From positions 1 through 23,345 of the forward strand of contig CAAFWE010000342.1 in the NCBI GenBank assembly GCA_900766655.1: a stretch of 23,345 nucleotides of DNA. Direction: 5' to 3'. Made by a program: the position numbers and the translations under genes. Below, one piece after another: positions 8,732-16,686 of the stretch. Below the pieces are notes generated by a model. It had not been told where the DNA came from. It saw only the letters and a list, made by a program, of their open reading frames with translations, and did not search any database. Numbering within the stretch: the first letter of the stretch is position 1; every line of letters begins with the position of its first letter. This DNA comes from an uncultured Alistipes sp. (GTDB taxonomy: Bacteria; Bacteroidota; Bacteroidia; Bacteroidales; Rikenellaceae).

Positions 8732-9271
8732 CTATTTATCCGAGATGACACCCTTCGAATCGAGTGCCCAGATACCCTTGACACGCAGTACTTGCTCGAT
8801 AATGTCGCGCACAGCACCCTCGCCACCATTACGCTCCGAGACATAGATTACCTCGTCGAGCACCTCGGCACAAGCATCGGCTGGAGCTACTGGTATGCCC
8901 ACATAGCGCAACACCTCCAGGTCAGGAATATCGTCGCCCATATAGATGACATTCTCGCGATTGACACCTGTCTTGGTCACAAAGTCGTCGATGGCGGCAA
9001 TCTTATCCATACAGTTGAGGTACTTATGCTCGATGTGGAGACGGTTGAGTCGGCTCTCGAGATTCTTGCCAAAGCCACCCGAGATGACACCAATCTTGAA
9101 ACCGTGACCTACTGCATAGGCCAACGCATAGCCATCCTTGGCGTTGTACTTGCGGATGAAGTCACCATCCGAGAGGGGCATAATGCCACCGTCGGTCATC
9201 ACTCCGTCAACATCGAAGACGATGGCCTCGACATCTGCTAATAGCTCTTTAAAGTTTTTGTCCTTTCGCAT
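8732..9271 (-). CDS. kdsC: 3-deoxy-D-manno-octulosonate 8-phosphate phosphatase (KdsC)
   Basis: A 179-residue HAD-superfamily phosphatase of usual KdsC length. It removes phosphate from KDO-8-phosphate to give KDO for the lipopolysaccharide core. Motifs visible: FDVDGVMTDG with nucleophile Asp20 and general acid Asp22, the conserved KDG after it, motif II ISGG, the lysine-bearing middle region, motif III GDDIPDLEVL, and the C-terminal GGEGAVRDIIE typical of the KdsC subfamily. The start ATG (9269-9271) lies inside the end of the DUF2520 gene with a 34-bp overlap, implying translational coupling. The kinase-like gene follows 12 bp later. The functional call is firm for the family. Rare relatives act on N-acylneuraminate 9-phosphate, but the context gives no hint of that. 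Confidence 0.92.
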   Translation of the reverse strand: MRKDKNFKELLADVEAIVFDVDGVMTDGGIMPLSDGDFIRKYNAKDGYALAYAVGHGFKIGVISGGFGKNLESRLNRLHIEHKYLNCMDKIAAIDDFVTKTGVNRENVIYMGDDIPDLEVLRYVGIPVAPADACAEVLDEVIYVSERNGGEGAVRDIIEQVLRVKGIWALDSKGVISDK

Positions 9272-10014
9272 ATATCTTCACTTATTTTGTCGTAAATATC
9301 TTGAGTAAGAGGCTCGTCGGCCAACATTGCACGATGTCGAAGCAGAGTTTGTGTGTCACCTCGACGAGCTGGTCCTGTCTGCGAGAGAGCTGGGTTGCCC
9401 ACCTCGATAGCCTTCTTGGCGGTCTCCTCGATTACGGGCGCAACGATGTCGAATGGCAACCCCTCCTTCGCCAAGATTTCGGCAGCATTGGCATACATCG
9501 CATTGGCAAAGTTGCAGGCAAACACGCCCGAGAGATGTATCACTGCGCGTCGTGCGCTGTCGGCTGGCAAGACCTTATGTGTCAGACGGTGTGCCGCCTC
9601 GTCAACCACTTGCAATGCGTGGTCGGTGACACCCTCGACAAATATGTAACCCTTGGTGAAATCGACCTTGCGTCCCACCGAGAAGGTCTGGAACGGGTAG
9701 AACACCGCACGATGAGTGTGTGGTGCAAGAGAGTCCAACGGACAACATCCCGCAGTGTGGGCCACAACCGCATCCTCGCCAAGCGGCAAACCCTTTGCAA
9801 CATCTGCTACCGCGTTGTCACTCACCGAGATAAGATAGAGGTCGGCCTCTGCCAAGTGGGTGTTGCTCCATTCGCACTTTGCCAACTCTGCAACTCTGCG
9901 ACCTCGCTCCTCGTTGCGAGCAAAGAGCTGCACAAGCTCCAAGCCCTCGGCCTCGGCAATAGCCTGAGCCAACGACTCTGCAACATTTCCGCTACCTATA
10001 ACTACTACTCTCAT
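9238..10014 (-). CDS. Rossmann-like, DUF2520 domain protein
   Basis: A 258-residue protein taken from the ATG at 10012-10014, whose ATGA overlaps the TGA of the methyltransferase gene. An in-frame start 93 bp further upstream exists, but it would add 31 residues without homology to the fold. Residues 1-30 form a dinucleotide-binding strand-turn (VVVIGSGNVA at 3-12). HTAG at 86-89 and FYPFQTFS at 105-112 are hallmark segments of the DUF2520/F420-oxidoreductase-like family, related to ketopantoate and pyrroline-carboxylate reductases. Residues about 125-250 form the helical second domain. The predicted activity is an NAD(P)-linked reduction of an unknown substrate. It overlaps kdsC by 34 bp, a pairing that hints at, but does not prove, a shared pathway. 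Confidence 0.82.
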   Translation of the reverse strand: MRVVVIGSGNVAESLAQAIAEAEGLELVQLFARNEERGRRVAELAKCEWSNTHLAEADLYLISVSDNAVADVAKGLPLGEDAVVAHTAGCCPLDSLAPHTHRAVFYPFQTFSVGRKVDFTKGYIFVEGVTDHALQVVDEAAHRLTHKVLPADSARRAVIHLSGVFACNFANAMYANAAEILAKEGLPFDIVAPVIEETAKKAIEVGNPALSQTGPARRGDTQTLLRHRAMLADEPLTQDIYDKISEDICERTKTLKSY

Positions 10015-11168
10015 ATACTCTTCATCTTTATTGCCAAAAACTTTTCGCCTACAAGTGTGAAGCACCACTTTTCGGCTCCACCCTCCGAGCAACGATAACG
10101 CTTGCATATCTCGCTATTTGCCATTGGGAAGCCTCGTCGATAGATCTCCAACTTGCGACCACGCAGCATTCGCTTGAACTCGCTATTGATCTCGTAGATA
10201 CCCTCCACCTCGAAGGTGCGACCAAGCGAGTTGGTCGGAGTCTCCACAGATAGTGCCACGCCATTGTGCGACCACACATCGCACCTACCTTCGAAGGCTA
10301 CCGCCACCATACGCGAGTGTTGCAGAGCCACATCGGGCAGAGTCACATAGCGATATTGCGAAAAATCTGCTGGTTGTGCACTCCACTTTGCGTTGTTGCG
10401 CTCCTCGATGCTACACGCCACCTCGCCAATGCCTATGGCTACAGCCGAGAGCTGCGAAGCTGAGCCATCGATATAGATGTTGACCTCCTTTGCCTCGCCC
10501 GCAAGTGATACCGTCTCGACTGAGCACGCGCCGAAGAGTCGGAATGCCTCGTCGACATCGAAGAGTGGCGAACACTTGATGCAGATGTTGTCGGCCACGC
10601 TTTTGAGTCTCTCCATCAGCATCACCACATTTGGCGAGCAATCCTCGAGTCGTACCAACTTCTCGCCCCTCTCGCCACGACGGTCGGGATCGGAGAAGCA
10701 CCAGTCGAAATGGTCGGTGCAGGTGGCGAGATACTCCTCAGCCGAGGAGTTGATAACCTCGATATTCTCTGCGCCAAGTCGTCGGAAGTTCTCGCGAGCA
10801 ACAGCAGCCACCACCTCGTTGCGCTCGATGGTCACCACCCTTTTAAAACGCTTCGAGAGGGCATAGGCATCGACACCCAAACCGCAAGTTAGGTCGAGAA
10901 CGCTCTCACCCTCAAGGCGTTTGCGTAGTGCACACTCCTCGCTCGACGACTGCTCGTAGGCGAGTGTCGGCACAATGGCTTGCACTGCGTAGTATGATGG
11001 GAGCTTGGTGCGACACTTCTGCAGATTCTTCACCTGTGTGGCCACCACCGAGGCGTGTGCAATGCGTCGGTCAAGGGCAATGTCGGTCGGTTTGCGACCA
11101 ATATTCTCCTTGACAGCTTCGTAGCACTCTGCGCTACACAATATCGAGAGCTCCTCTTGCGAAAACAT
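10011..11168 (-). CDS. SAM-dependent methyltransferase, THUMP-like family
   Basis: A 385-residue cytosolic protein. Residues about 85-190 carry a class I methyltransferase core: motif I DLTCGLGVD at 92-100, an acidic end to strand 2 (TIERN at 113-117), and a motif IV-like SDPDRRG at 159-165. The C-terminal third has the THUMP-like arrangement seen in a Bacteroidetes family annotated as THUMP-like SAM methyltransferases; the target is probably an RNA, but this is not established. A perfect TATCTTTG box sits 4 nt before the ATG. It is followed by DUF2520 with an ATGA overlap. A protein or DNA substrate cannot be ruled out. Confidence 0.78.
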   Translation of the reverse strand: MFSQEELSILCSAECYEAVKENIGRKPTDIALDRRIAHASVVATQVKNLQKCRTKLPSYYAVQAIVPTLAYEQSSSEECALRKRLEGESVLDLTCGLGVDAYALSKRFKRVVTIERNEVVAAVARENFRRLGAENIEVINSSAEEYLATCTDHFDWCFSDPDRRGERGEKLVRLEDCSPNVVMLMERLKSVADNICIKCSPLFDVDEAFRLFGACSVETVSLAGEAKEVNIYIDGSASQLSAVAIGIGEVACSIEERNNAKWSAQPADFSQYRYVTLPDVALQHSRMVAVAFEGRCDVWSHNGVALSVETPTNSLGRTFEVEGIYEINSEFKRMLRGRKLEIYRRGFPMANSEICKRYRCSEGGAEKWCFTLVGEKFLAIKMKSI

Positions 11169-11172
11169 AGTG

Positions 11173-11180
11173 CAAAGATA
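11173..11180 (-). promoter_or_regulatory. -7 box (TATCTTTG) abutting the methyltransferase start
   Basis: A minus-strand TAnnTTTG ends 4 nt (CACT) before the ATG, so the predicted transcript start falls at or next to the start codon and the message would be leaderless. No clear TTTG -33 element is visible at the proper distance. The comEC gene shows the same arrangement. Confidence 0.5.
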
Positions 11181-11196
11181 CTATTTTTACGAAAGA

Positions 11197-12639
11197 TTAT
11201 CTACTTTTTTCTCCTCGAAAGAGGAAAAAGAGGGTGGATACCGTCGCCATCACCGCATATGCAAGCCACACAGCCCATTCGGGTAGGGTGAAATCGAAGT
11301 GGCTGTAGGGTAGCGAGGCCGCCCACTCTACCGCACTATTTTGCCACTTGGCACACCACTCTGCAATTGCGCCAAAAGGTGGTATTGCGAAGGTTACAAT
11401 TCCAGCAAAAAGAGTTGCATTTGCGAGTAAAATTACCAACGGATTTATCAGAACTCCCACTACCGACACTATCGAGAATGTGCTCGATACCAATGGTGTA
11501 GTGGCAATGGTCGAGGCTATGCCCACAAACATAACGCCTACTACTGTGTCAACAAATTTGTTGCGCGTATGGCAGAGCCTCATAAGGGGTACTGCCCATA
11601 GCAAAATAGCCGCAACCGCAATGAACGAGAGCTGAAACGAGATGTCGAAAAGCAGATGCGAATCGAAGAGGAGCATAACAAATGCGGTTGATGCCAAGAT
11701 GTTTATGCTCGAGTAGTTTCGCAATGAGGCAAACGAGAGTTGAAGAGCCGAAAACATTACGGCGGCACGCACCGCACTTGGCGAGAATCCGCAGAGCCAC
11801 ACATAGAGCCAGATGAGTGCCACCGCCATCACCGAGCGCACCACATTGCCATAGTTGAGCAGCACAAGAGGCAAGAGCAGAAGGTTTATCAGCAGAAATG
11901 CGATGCCGATGTGGAGTCCCGATACTGCGAGCAGATGCGAGGTGCCACTTGCGGAGTATTTTTCGCGTAGTGAAGGTGTTATCTCGCCCCTTTCGCCCGT
12001 AGTCATTGCCAAGACCACAGCCCTACTATCGCCCTCGTTCATTGCACCTTGCAGTCGTGCTACTGCACTGTCGTGCAGCGTTTTGCGTCTGGCTGGAAGA
12101 TATTCGTAAACTGCTCTGTGACTTACCGACACAGCACCCACAAAGCCTCGGTGGTGCATCAGCCGAGCATATCGTTCACGCTCGGCCCGAAACGGAAATA
12201 TTGGCGTTGTGAGGTGTAGTCTGTCGCCTGCGTTGAGCCTCATCAGCGAGTCACCCCAAACCACCACCTTGCGTCGCTCGAGTGTGCGCTCTTCGCTCTC
12301 CTCGATGGTCGCTTCTGCCGAGGTGTAATCGCCCCGAGAGGAGGATGTCTTGACGATTTTAAGTGTCATTTCGACGGGTGTGTTGTAGCTCACCTCGCCA
12401 CGATAGGAGAGCGAGTGTAGCAACGCACCCACCATAAAGAGCGAGAGAGTAATAGCGACACTTCGCATCCACTTTGTGAGTAGCACTCCTCCAGCAACTG
12501 CCACAACCGAGCCTACAACCAACAACCATAGTGGCAGAGCGAGCCTCTCACCAAAAAAGATACCCATAGCGAATGGGATTATCCCCACCGCCATAGGTAT
12601 CTTTGCTATCTCTCTTTTGAAGTTCTCTGCTCGGCCCAT
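11197..12639 (-). CDS. comEC: ComEC/Rec2-family competence membrane protein
   Basis: A 480-residue protein from the ATG at 12637-12639. A longer in-frame start at 12705 would overlap the upstream lysin gene and ignores the promoter. The N-terminal part has two or three hydrophobic helices (residues about 14-75) and an OB-like soluble segment (about 90-180, DUF4131 type). The family signature YSASGTSHLLAVSGLHIG lies at 228-245, followed by about eight transmembrane helices (ComEC/Rec2 domain). The C-terminal metallo-beta-lactamase-like domain found in many Gram-positive ComEC proteins is absent; Bacteroidetes members often lack it. The expected role is the inner-membrane channel for single-stranded DNA uptake. 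It lies 13 bp downstream of the phage-derived lysin gene on the same strand. Confidence 0.9.
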   Translation of the reverse strand: MGRAENFKREIAKIPMAVGIIPFAMGIFFGERLALPLWLLVVGSVVAVAGGVLLTKWMRSVAITLSLFMVGALLHSLSYRGEVSYNTPVEMTLKIVKTSSSRGDYTSAEATIEESEERTLERRKVVVWGDSLMRLNAGDRLHLTTPIFPFRAERERYARLMHHRGFVGAVSVSHRAVYEYLPARRKTLHDSAVARLQGAMNEGDSRAVVLAMTTGERGEITPSLREKYSASGTSHLLAVSGLHIGIAFLLINLLLLPLVLLNYGNVVRSVMAVALIWLYVWLCGFSPSAVRAAVMFSALQLSFASLRNYSSINILASTAFVMLLFDSHLLFDISFQLSFIAVAAILLWAVPLMRLCHTRNKFVDTVVGVMFVGIASTIATTPLVSSTFSIVSVVGVLINPLVILLANATLFAGIVTFAIPPFGAIAEWCAKWQNSAVEWAASLPYSHFDFTLPEWAVWLAYAVMATVSTLFFLFRGEKSR

Positions 12640-12643
12640 ACTA

Positions 12644-12651
12644 CAAAGGTA
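12644..12651 (-). promoter_or_regulatory. -7 box (TACCTTTG) abutting the comEC start
   Basis: On the minus strand TACCTTTG lies 4 nt (TAGT) before the comEC ATG, predicting a leaderless transcript. No good -33 TTTG is present at 19-21 bp. The box lies in the 13-bp gap after the lysin stop codon. It supports the downstream start at 12639. Confidence 0.45.
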
Positions 12652-12652
12652 G

Positions 12653-13078
12653 CTATTTTGGGCCAAAATCTGAAATAAAAAGTTCCCAACCCCGCCAAAC
12701 ATCACTCATATTTGCTGCTACGCCATTCTCGACCTCGGACATTGCCGCCACAATGGCTGTCATCACAGCTCCGTCGGTGGTGCATATCCTCTCGTCGGAG
12801 TCAAGGTGTGTGGCATCGCATACTCGACGGATGTAGCCCTCGGTGTGGTTCTCGATGGGTGGCGCATAGCGCGATATCATCTCTCGCAATGTGTGGCAGT
12901 TGTGCTTCACAGCGTAGGTGTGTAACACCACAAACATCGCCCGGTAGCCCCACTCGATAGCCTCGAATTGGCGAAATGCCGAGTCGCTGCTCTTGCTCTT
13001 CTCACCCTTGTAGCGCACCCCTCCGAGTCGAATATTTCCAGGATTGAGGTTGCGTAATCCTCTACTCATCTTTGCCAT
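12653..13078 (-). CDS. P5-like phage lysin / peptidoglycan hydrolase candidate
   Basis: A 141-residue protein resembling the small family annotated as structural protein P5 in Bacteroidales phages and prophages. Visible conserved parts are LNPGNIRLGG at residues 11-20, FEAIEWGYRAM at 38-48, and the sequence YAPPIENHTEGYI at 71-83. The order NPGNIR, then an Glu-Trp-Gly-Tyr-Arg-Ala segment, then YAPP-ENxTxxYI is what I recall for this family. It is thought to be a lysozyme-like enzyme, but activity here is inferred. There is no signal peptide, so export would depend on the holin encoded just upstream, whose end overlaps this start by 17 bp. A GGGAG stretch lies 4 nt before the ATG at 13076-13078. 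It is the last gene of the cassette. Confidence 0.75.
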   Translation of the reverse strand: MAKMSRGLRNLNPGNIRLGGVRYKGEKSKSSDSAFRQFEAIEWGYRAMFVVLHTYAVKHNCHTLREMISRYAPPIENHTEGYIRRVCDATHLDSDERICTTDGAVMTAIVAAMSEVENGVAANMSDVWRGWELFISDFGPK

Positions 13079-13499
13079 AATCTCCCATTTCGTGTTCGAC
13101 TTTTCGTTTCACGTAGTTGCGTAGCCACATAAAGAGCTTGCGATCGCTCAGCACCGAGGCATTCTCCAAGAACGACCACATCTCCACGCCACAGATGGCT
13201 CCCGCCACGATTCGTGTGATGTGGAGTGCCATAAAGTTCAGCACGCAACACTCCACCAACCAGCACATACCTATGGTGAGGAGCACCAACCCAGCCTTGC
13301 GGATGGTGCGCCACGCCTCGCGCGAGGAGAAGAACCATCTCTCGCCTCGACTCTTGGCCTCGGCACGCGAGGCGAGTATGCCTGTGACAAAGTCGATGAG
13401 GATGAAGAGTAGTGCGCAGATGACCACCTCGCGGATGGGTGCAAAGAGTGCTGCGAAGGCTACGACCATCCCGTTAATAAATCTGTATGTAGCCTCCAT
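13062..13499 (-). CDS. Phage holin family protein
   Basis: A 145-residue membrane protein from the ATG at 13497-13499; a start 36 bp upstream would overlap the preceding gene more deeply. Hydrophobic segments are at about 8-22, 24-44, 66-88 and 92-108. The segment LFILIDFVTGILASR at 31-45 and EMWSFLENAS at 106-115 match the pattern of the phage_holin_4 (phi29/toxin-secretion) family, in which D-x-x-TG and a Glu-rich helix with LEN recur. The C-terminus is basic then acidic (KRKVEHEMGDYGKDE). Holins make holes in the inner membrane that let the lysin reach the cell wall. The gene overlaps its upstream neighbour by 26 bp and the lysin by 17 bp, so all three are probably coupled. Confidence 0.85.
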   Translation of the reverse strand: MEATYRFINGMVVAFAALFAPIREVVICALLFILIDFVTGILASRAEAKSRGERWFFSSREAWRTIRKAGLVLLTIGMCWLVECCVLNFMALHITRIVAGAICGVEMWSFLENASVLSDRKLFMWLRNYVKRKVEHEMGDYGKDE

Positions 13500-13947
13500 C
13501 GATGGTGCAGTGTTGTAGGATATCGCACTCGGCATCGTAGGTCGGAAATTGCGAAGAGTGCGCCTTGAGATAGTTCGACAATCGTTTTAGCAATATCTGA
13601 CGACGCAGACGAAGCGACTTTTGGAGCTTCTCCATCGCGCTTTTTGTCGAGCTGTTGGCACGCAACGACGAGGAGATTCGCAATCCGTTCTGTCCTGTGC
13701 AGACATTCAGCGCAGGCTGAATCATTGTTCGCACCGCCATAGCAAGCGCAGGCGCGACATAATCGTTTCGCAGAGTCGGATGAGCCCCCTCAAGCATCTC
13801 CTCGAATAGCTCTGCTCCCACCACTGGGATAATGTAGTGAATAGCTGCTGCAGCGATCTCTGCATTGCCAACCACCTCTGGCGACACATACTCGCCATCG
13901 CCAAAAGCCAATTCAATAACTTCTTCATTCGTGATAAGGTTTTTCAT
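13474..13947 (-). CDS. Head-tail connector-like protein (hypothetical)
   Basis: A 157-residue protein beginning MKNLITNEEVIELAF. It has a helix-rich central segment with EIAAAAIHYIIPVVGAELFE and TLRNDYVAPALAMAVRTMI, then a basic helical region with SLRLRRQILLKRLSNYL. Its size, its helical make-up and its position directly after the portal gene (6 bp away) match head-completion or connector proteins of Bacteroidales phages (the DUF6712-like group), which sit below the portal. That is a positional inference supported by general resemblance, without a diagnostic motif. The next gene, the holin, starts inside its end. Confidence 0.55.
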   Translation of the reverse strand: MKNLITNEEVIELAFGDGEYVSPEVVGNAEIAAAAIHYIIPVVGAELFEEMLEGAHPTLRNDYVAPALAMAVRTMIQPALNVCTGQNGLRISSSLRANSSTKSAMEKLQKSLRLRRQILLKRLSNYLKAHSSQFPTYDAECDILQHCTIDGGYIQIY

Positions 13948-13953
13948 AGTTCT

Positions 13954-15171
13954 CTAATCAATGGATTTAAGGTTGTATTTGGTAATCTCGGAGAGGTAGA
14001 GCTGCTGTCGCTCGTCGTTCTCGTCGTAGTCGAGTCCGTCGGCCTTGCGAGCCTCCCACACCTTCATATAGATAGGCTTCGAGCGTGTCGGTGGGCGGTT
14101 TATAATCTCGAGTGACGAGCAATCGATGGCAAGAATCTCGCCTATGGCTCGCACGATAGGCTCGAGCAGTTCGCTTTGCTCACCGAGGATGATGGTGTTG
14201 AGTGCCACCTCATATTCGTGGAGGATGCGCTCGGCACTGAAGCCTGTCGAGTAGTCCAAGCCACTCAACGAGCGAAACCACGAATGTGCCACCACGATGT
14301 CGGAGGTTGCTTGATCGTGCAGAGCCTTCCAGTCGCCATCGTTGTGTGCCTCGATGGGGATGAATCGCGAATTGTCGTCGGAGCTCTCGTCGCGGATTAT
14401 GAACATCACCTGTCCTGGCTTGCCCGCAAATCGTTGCTCGGCTAAGCGTGCCAACGAGGCAGCTTCAGCTTCGCTGTCGACTGCGTTGTCGATCATCATC
14501 ACGCCCGAAAGTTGGAACGAGTTGTCCAAACGGGCGATGTTCCATCGGTCGGTCTTGTAGGCTATGGCCGAGACATTCATACCCGCAATGTATTGAGGCA
14601 CACCATAATGAGAGAACATCGGCTCGTAGTCCTTGTAGTGAATTATCGAGCGCAACGAGCCATCGCTGTGACGCTCGAAACGAGGGTAGAGCGATAGCGA
14701 GCGTGACTCCGAGGCACGAAAGTGCGACCAGTCGTGGTGGAGTATAATGTGGTCGGAGCCTTTGGCCACACGACAACGGGTGGCATCCTGATGGTAGAGC
14801 GAGAGGAAGGTGTGCTTCTCGTCGGTCACCACCTCGAGAAAGGCGTTGCCAAAGAGTGACTTGTCGAATGCCAACTTGTTGAGCACCTGACGCAGCGACT
14901 CACCCTTGCCATTCACCCTATCGACAATATTGCCCAAGAGAGGTGCCGAGGCATCGTAGTTAAAACCTTTGCCCGAGATGTAGTCGGCCTTGTCGTTGAG
15001 TATGCGTCGATGGGCTGTGGAGCGACGCGAGAGTATTGCCAACGCCTCGGGGAGGTTGTTGTCCAAGCCCCATCGCCAGAACTCCTTGCTCTCGACTCTT
15101 TGTGCCGAGGTGGCGTAGACATCGTCGGCTCGATTTTGGGTTGTGCAAACTATGCTTTTTCTTTTTTCCAT
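13954..15171 (-). CDS. Phage portal protein
   Basis: A 405-residue protein of usual portal length. Portal-family segments visible are FWRWGLDNNLPEAL near residue 31, FGNAFLEV at 107-114 (the typical YGNAF-like strand), LYHQDATRCRV at 125-135 and HYKDYEPMFSHYGVPQYIAG at 178-197 (a wing-to-stem transition). The segment KTDRWNIARLDNSF at 206-219 follows. The C-terminal half has the long helix with HSWFRSLSGLDYSTGFSAERILHEYE. The portal dodecamer forms the capsid vertex through which DNA passes and which binds the terminase, yet no terminase is present in the window. The gene has a 15-bp gap after its upstream neighbour and 6 bp before the connector-like gene. Confidence 0.85.
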   Translation of the reverse strand: MEKRKSIVCTTQNRADDVYATSAQRVESKEFWRWGLDNNLPEALAILSRRSTAHRRILNDKADYISGKGFNYDASAPLLGNIVDRVNGKGESLRQVLNKLAFDKSLFGNAFLEVVTDEKHTFLSLYHQDATRCRVAKGSDHIILHHDWSHFRASESRSLSLYPRFERHSDGSLRSIIHYKDYEPMFSHYGVPQYIAGMNVSAIAYKTDRWNIARLDNSFQLSGVMMIDNAVDSEAEAASLARLAEQRFAGKPGQVMFIIRDESSDDNSRFIPIEAHNDGDWKALHDQATSDIVVAHSWFRSLSGLDYSTGFSAERILHEYEVALNTIILGEQSELLEPIVRAIGEILAIDCSSLEIINRPPTRSKPIYMKVWEARKADGLDYDENDERQQLYLSEITKYNLKSID

Positions 15172-15186
15172 ACTGTGTAGGTTGGT

Positions 15187-15657
15187 TTAGATTAGTTCGG
15201 TCGAAAACTCTGTGTCGTAGGAGCGAAGTTGCAGTGTCACCCGAGGAGAGTCGTGCACACCCTCGCCCGATGAGGAGATCAGCGAGTCGAGGCGCAGTGG
15301 TTGCTCGTTGCCGAAGCGTGCCGAGTAGCCCACCAGCAGAGTACGCCCGTCGCAGAGCTTCACCACCGCCACAACTCCCTCCTCGGCAGCACGCTCGAGA
15401 AACTCTTGATCGAGCCACTGCTCTGCCGAGCAACGATCCGCCACAAGGTGGAGGCGATGGGTGACCAAGCTGACACCCTCTCGACAGGTCGCCTCCTCCT
15501 CGTAGCGAGAGCTGTCGTCGACGAGGAGAACCTCTATGGGCGAGTAGGCGAGAGTCACCTCGCAACCTTCGCTCGAAAAGAGTGCTGTTTCGACCGCGTC
15601 GGTGGGGTAGAGCGCAACTTGCTCCACCCCTCCAACAGCTTTATAACTCGTTTTCAT
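15187..15657 (-). CDS. Phage structural protein, probably beta-rich (tail or neck)
   Basis: A 156-residue protein with no diagnostic motif that I recognise. It is rich in short beta-forming segments (CEVTLAYSPIEVLLVDDSS, HRLHLVADRC, VVAVVKLCDGRTLLVGYSA). It ends in a Gly/Ser turn followed by SPRVTLQLRSYDTEFSTELI, an LxLRSxDTE-type strand. The segment RPLRL-like QPLRLDSLISSSGEG resembles the loop of small tail-tube or tail-component proteins of Bacteroidales phages. It sits between the major capsid and portal genes with gaps of 16 and 15 bp. A capsid decoration or neck protein is equally possible. Confidence 0.55.
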   Translation of the reverse strand: MKTSYKAVGGVEQVALYPTDAVETALFSSEGCEVTLAYSPIEVLLVDDSSRYEEEATCREGVSLVTHRLHLVADRCSAEQWLDQEFLERAAEEGVVAVVKLCDGRTLLVGYSARFGNEQPLRLDSLISSSGEGVHDSPRVTLQLRSYDTEFSTELI

Positions 15658-15673
15658 CTTCTAACTTGCCGAT

Positions 15674-16645
15674 TTAGATGAGCGATACACCCTCGTTGAA
15701 GACGAAACCTCCGAGGAGCTTCGTGTCGACAATTGCGGTGCCGATGAGGAACACCACACGCTGACGATTCTCCATCTCGTCGGGGTTGTACCACATACGA
15801 ATCTCCTTCTCGGGCGAGTCGGAGGTGTTGAGCGCAAGCACCAGATTGCGACGATCTGTCAATACGCAGAAGGCTCTGCCACGACGCATCGTAACGCCAT
15901 TGAACGGAATCTCGACGAGCGGAATACCGTGATAGCTCAATGTAGGACGACCATTCGCACCCTCACCATTCATATCGATGAGTCCCTCCTGCTCGAGGTA
16001 GAAGAAGTAGGCATCGTAGATGTCGGAGCTGACGAAGAAGGCGAGATTACCCTCTGGTGCCAAGGCGCGAAGCTCCTCCGAGGCATTCTTCCACGCTGCC
16101 ATAAGGATTTCGCGAACGCTAAGCTCTGTCTCCTCTTCGTAGAGTGTGAGCGAGTTTTCGTTGGGATTCTCGATGAAGCGCTTGATGAAGCCATCGACGC
16201 AGGTGTTGTCCGACACCATACCATCCTCGTCACCAAACCAGGTGTTGATGTAGATGGCATCGGCAAGAGCTCGACGGAAGAGCTCGGTCTCGGCACTCTC
16301 GAGATCGGTGCCACTCAAGTCACCGAGGCTCACCTCTGCCGAGTTGGTTATCATCTCGTAGATGGTCGAGAAGTAGTCCTCGGCTGAGTAGCACGACTCG
16401 GCCTTGAGCTTCGTCATCGGAATCTCCTTCTGGTCGAGATTCTTTGCAGCACCACCCTGCCAACCCGAGGTGAAGGGCTTGAGGATGTCGTTGTTGTGCG
16501 AGAAGATAGGCACCTTGGTAGGCAGAGGCATATTGTAGAGCACTCTTACGCCCAAGTCCTCGGCTGCTTTGCCGCAAAATGCAGGACGGAAAAAGAGGTT
16601 CTCAACATCGGTCAAACTGTAGATCTTTGAATTTTCGATAATCAT
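15674..16645 (-). CDS. Phage major capsid protein (HK97-fold type)
   Basis: A 323-residue protein. It begins MIIENSKIYSLTDVENLFFR with no long scaffolding extension. The region at 35-75 has the YNMPLPTKVPIF type of start. The C-terminal domain shows the features of HK97-like capsid proteins: FFVSSDIYDAYFFYLE at 203-218 and SYHGIPLVEIPF at 237-248 (the yGiPl-x-x-x-P strand), ending with GTAIVDTKLLGGFVFNEGVSLI-like strands. It is encoded after the ClpP-type protease, the order expected for capsid maturation. A 41-bp A-rich gap lies before the start, the widest in the cassette, which could hold extra translation signals. The identity rests on these patterns and context. Confidence 0.75.
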   Translation of the reverse strand: MIIENSKIYSLTDVENLFFRPAFCGKAAEDLGVRVLYNMPLPTKVPIFSHNNDILKPFTSGWQGGAAKNLDQKEIPMTKLKAESCYSAEDYFSTIYEMITNSAEVSLGDLSGTDLESAETELFRRALADAIYINTWFGDEDGMVSDNTCVDGFIKRFIENPNENSLTLYEEETELSVREILMAAWKNASEELRALAPEGNLAFFVSSDIYDAYFFYLEQEGLIDMNGEGANGRPTLSYHGIPLVEIPFNGVTMRRGRAFCVLTDRRNLVLALNTSDSPEKEIRMWYNPDEMENRQRVVFLIGTAIVDTKLLGGFVFNEGVSLI

Positions 16646-16686
16646 AATTTTGTCTGTTTTTTAAGGTTTAAAGTTTTTGGTTGTTT

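Noticed and set aside
12655..12669. Inverted repeat ATTTTGG-G-CCAAAAT at the end of the lysin gene as an attachment site or terminator
   Set aside because: No second copy is found at the other end of the cassette and no T-run follows the hairpin.
12640..12705. Upstream start for comEC
   Set aside because: It would overlap the lysin gene and add a sequence not typical of the family; the promoter box supports the downstream ATG.
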